Source of the DNA: Bacillota bacterium
GTDB taxonomy: Bacteria; Vulcanimicrobiota; JAMDEM01
Reading direction: 5' to 3'
Length of the DNA: 5,630 nucleotides
NCBI GenBank assembly: GCA_023486985.1
Contig: JAMDEM010000044.1
Span: 1 to 5,630, forward strand
In this document: positions 4,288 to 5,630 of the stretch, one piece after another
Layout of the letters: each line of letters begins with the position of its first letter
Position numbering within the stretch: the first letter of the stretch is position 1
Translations under genes and position numbers: made by a program
Notes under the pieces: generated by a model
Database searches by the model: none
What the model was told of the DNA's origin: nothing
What the model saw: the letters and a program-made list of their open reading frames with translations, nothing else

Positions 4288-4394
4288 GCAAAGCAAGCTT
4301 TGCCATTTTACGCAGACCAAGGTCTGCCACTACAAACAGGGTCGAATAAATTCAACCACTACATTATCGGGTCGGGATAAACCCGACCCCTACA
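4288..4394 (-). repeat. Tandem TGTAG(T/G)GG-hairpin units between gspF and the prepilin gene
   Basis: Read on the minus strand, boxes TGTAGGGG, TGTAGTGG and TGTAGTGG start at 4394, 4363 and 4334, about 30 nt apart, each followed by an inverted repeat. Unit 1 has perfect arms GGGTCGGG and CCCGACCC (4369-4389). Unit 2 is an imperfect AT-rich dyad. Unit 3 has GCAGACC and GGTCTGC (4312-4327). A fourth unit with a degraded box has GCAAAGC and GCTTTGC (4288-4303), the stem sequence also seen at 1187-1201. There is no T-run, so these are not ordinary terminators. Confidence 0.7.
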
Positions 4395-4404
4395 ATGTCT
4401 TTCT

Positions 4405-5622
4405 TTATGCAAGCTTTAAAATAAATTGATAAAGCGGCATAAAAATTGCCAGAATGATAAATCCAACCACTAATCCCATAACAGTAATTAAAAAAGGCTC
4501 CAGTAAAACTATAAACATATCCAAAGAATAAGCTATGTCAGCATCATATATAGCAGCAACTTTAGTTAACATGAAAGGAACTTCGCCTACTTCCTCTCCG
4601 GCATTTACCATCTGCGCGGGTACCCATTGAAAAAAATCCAGGTTCTTGGCTAAAGCTGTGGAAATATAGCCTCCGTTTTTTATCTCTTCGGTCAAAGGTA
4701 AAATAATAAACTTTGTGAAATAAGCATTTTCTGAATAATCTGTTAAAAGAGAAAGAGCCTTGAGAATTGGAAACCCAGAAGTTAAAAATAAACCAAGACT
4801 TCTAAAAAATTGAGCGGACAGAAATTTTCTGTTTAAAGGTCCAATTACAGGCAGATCAACCTTCAATTTATCAACTTTAAGTTTGTTTTCAGGCTTATTA
4901 AGCCACTGCTTAAGGAAAACCACATAAGAAATCAAGCCTGAAATTAAAACCAATTGAAAATAAGGATTATGCCCTGTATTTACCAGGAAACAAAGAATCC
5001 GCGTGGGAAGCGGTAATGAAGTAGATACACTGGTAATACTTCCTAAAAGTGCCGGAAGAACATAATGAAAAGTAATGAATGCCGCCCCCAGGCAGAACAA
5101 AAAGATAAAAGCAGGGTAAATCAGAGCTGCCTTAATCATTCTCTTTATTCTAATATCTTCTTCCAGGAAATTGCTTAATCTTTGAAGCATTAAGCCTAAC
5201 TCTCCTGTAGTTTCCCCTACTTTAATCAGGCCAAGATATATGGGAGAAAAAATCTTGGGATGTTTGGTCATCGCCCAGGAAATAGAAGAGCCGTTTCTTA
5301 TATCATACAGGACGGTCATCAGTGCCCGTTTAAGTGTGTCATTCTCTTCGTTTTCAAAAAGAATTCTTATCGCTTCGAAAACAGGCATTCCGCTCGAAAT
5401 TAGGGTTCCAAAGGCACGGGTCATTAGATAAATACTATCATCCTTTACCCGGTAAAATCCTTTTGTCAAGTTAGTGAAAAGAAACCCGGCCGGTTTTATT
5501 TCTAAAACTCTTAGTCCCACTGCAATAAGTTTCTCTATTGCAAGACCAGGCCCAATAGCTTCAATCCAGCCGCGGATTAATTTTTGATTTTTAGATTGTC
5601 CAACATACTTGAAAAAAGGCAT
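4405..5622 (-). CDS. gspF: Type II secretion / type IV pilus platform protein, GspF/PilC family
   Basis: The 405-residue product has the usual length for the family and is complete: ATG 5622 to TAA 4405. It is a polytopic inner-membrane protein. In T2SS and T4P it anchors the assembly ATPase (GspE/PilB) and helps turn ATP hydrolysis into pseudopilus or pilus growth. The N-terminal MPFFKYVGQSKNQKLIRGWI fits the family's opening. Two T2SSF domains are visible. The first has LMTRAFGTLISSGMPVFEAI (66-85) and VGETTGELGLML (135-146). The second has FFRSLGLFLTSGFPILKAL (272-290) and VNAGEEVGEVPFML (339-352). Membrane segments are near 167-193, 222-238 and 372-398. The last carries LEPFLITVMGLVVGFI and the terminal MPLYQFI motif. 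Only 8 nt upstream lie inside the window, with a weak GAAG. An upstream ATPase gene and translational coupling are expected but not visible. The name pilC would be equally possible: T2SS and T4P cannot be told apart from this gene. Confidence 0.96.
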   Translation of the reverse strand: MPFFKYVGQSKNQKLIRGWIEAIGPGLAIEKLIAVGLRVLEIKPAGFLFTNLTKGFYRVKDDSIYLMTRAFGTLISSGMPVFEAIRILFENEENDTLKRALMTVLYDIRNGSSISWAMTKHPKIFSPIYLGLIKVGETTGELGLMLQRLSNFLEEDIRIKRMIKAALIYPAFIFLFCLGAAFITFHYVLPALLGSITSVSTSLPLPTRILCFLVNTGHNPYFQLVLISGLISYVVFLKQWLNKPENKLKVDKLKVDLPVIGPLNRKFLSAQFFRSLGLFLTSGFPILKALSLLTDYSENAYFTKFIILPLTEEIKNGGYISTALAKNLDFFQWVPAQMVNAGEEVGEVPFMLTKVAAIYDADIAYSLDMFIVLLEPFLITVMGLVVGFIILAIFMPLYQFILKLA

Positions 5623-5630
5623 CTTCTATC

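Noticed and set aside
4226..4330. N-terminal extension of the pseudopilin to ATG 4330
   Set aside because: The extra 35 residues come from repeat DNA, would place charged sequence before the prepilin leader and lack a ribosome-binding site.
4288..4394. CRISPR-like array because of the roughly 30-nt period
   Set aside because: The units share only an 8-nt box, the intervening sequences are themselves palindromes and there are too few units; no cas gene is present.
5240..5431. Plus-strand open frame inside gspF
   Set aside because: It is antisense to well-conserved GspF motifs, with no independent support.

Overview
The window looks like chromosomal DNA of an uncultured, moderately AT-rich Gram-negative-type bacterium. 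Every supported gene lies on the minus strand, so transcription runs from high to low coordinates. No phylogenetic marker is present. A type II secretion/type IV pilus (T2SS/T4P) gene, a secreted S74 fibre protein whose mature part begins with a TLSTYYPAPYG-type sequence, and abundant short palindromic repeats together suggest a candidate-phylum bacterium such as Omnitrophota or a relative. That placement is inference with low confidence.

Layout in transcription order. (1) 5622-4405 is a complete GspF/PilC inner-membrane platform protein. (2) 4395-4246 is a dense block of palindromic repeats. (3) 4225-3902 is a short prepilin-like protein of the PilX/GspK type, starting at TTG. (4) 3877-3791 is a GC-rich, TTAA-bounded double-hairpin repeat. 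(5) 3727-1763 is a 654-residue secreted fibre protein. It has a signal peptide, a YadA-head-like NTAIG repeat array, GIGTT(S/T)P modules, an S74 self-cleaving chaperone domain and a C-terminal Gln-rich coiled coil. (6) 1743-1659 is a second copy of the GC-rich repeat. (7) 1633-1364 is a small XRE-type HTH regulator. (8) 1363-1108 is a regulatory gap with two dyads, a TATAAT box, an excellent Shine-Dalgarno followed by ATG-TAA, and a 63-bp palindromic repeat. (9) 1107-574 is an unrecognised 177-residue protein. (10) 573-433 is a gap with one dyad. (11) 432-1 is an unrecognised protein with an Ala/Gly-rich hydrophobic segment, cut by the window edge.

Functionally, the right part looks like a pilus or secretion locus: a platform protein, a minor pseudopilin and a large surface fibre that may be exported by or displayed near that machine. 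The left part looks like a separate accessory module: an XRE regulator, an operator-like dyad in the following gap, and two orphan proteins each with a strong ribosome-binding site. Two repeat families, each with conserved stems or boxes and variable loops, fill almost every intergenic gap.
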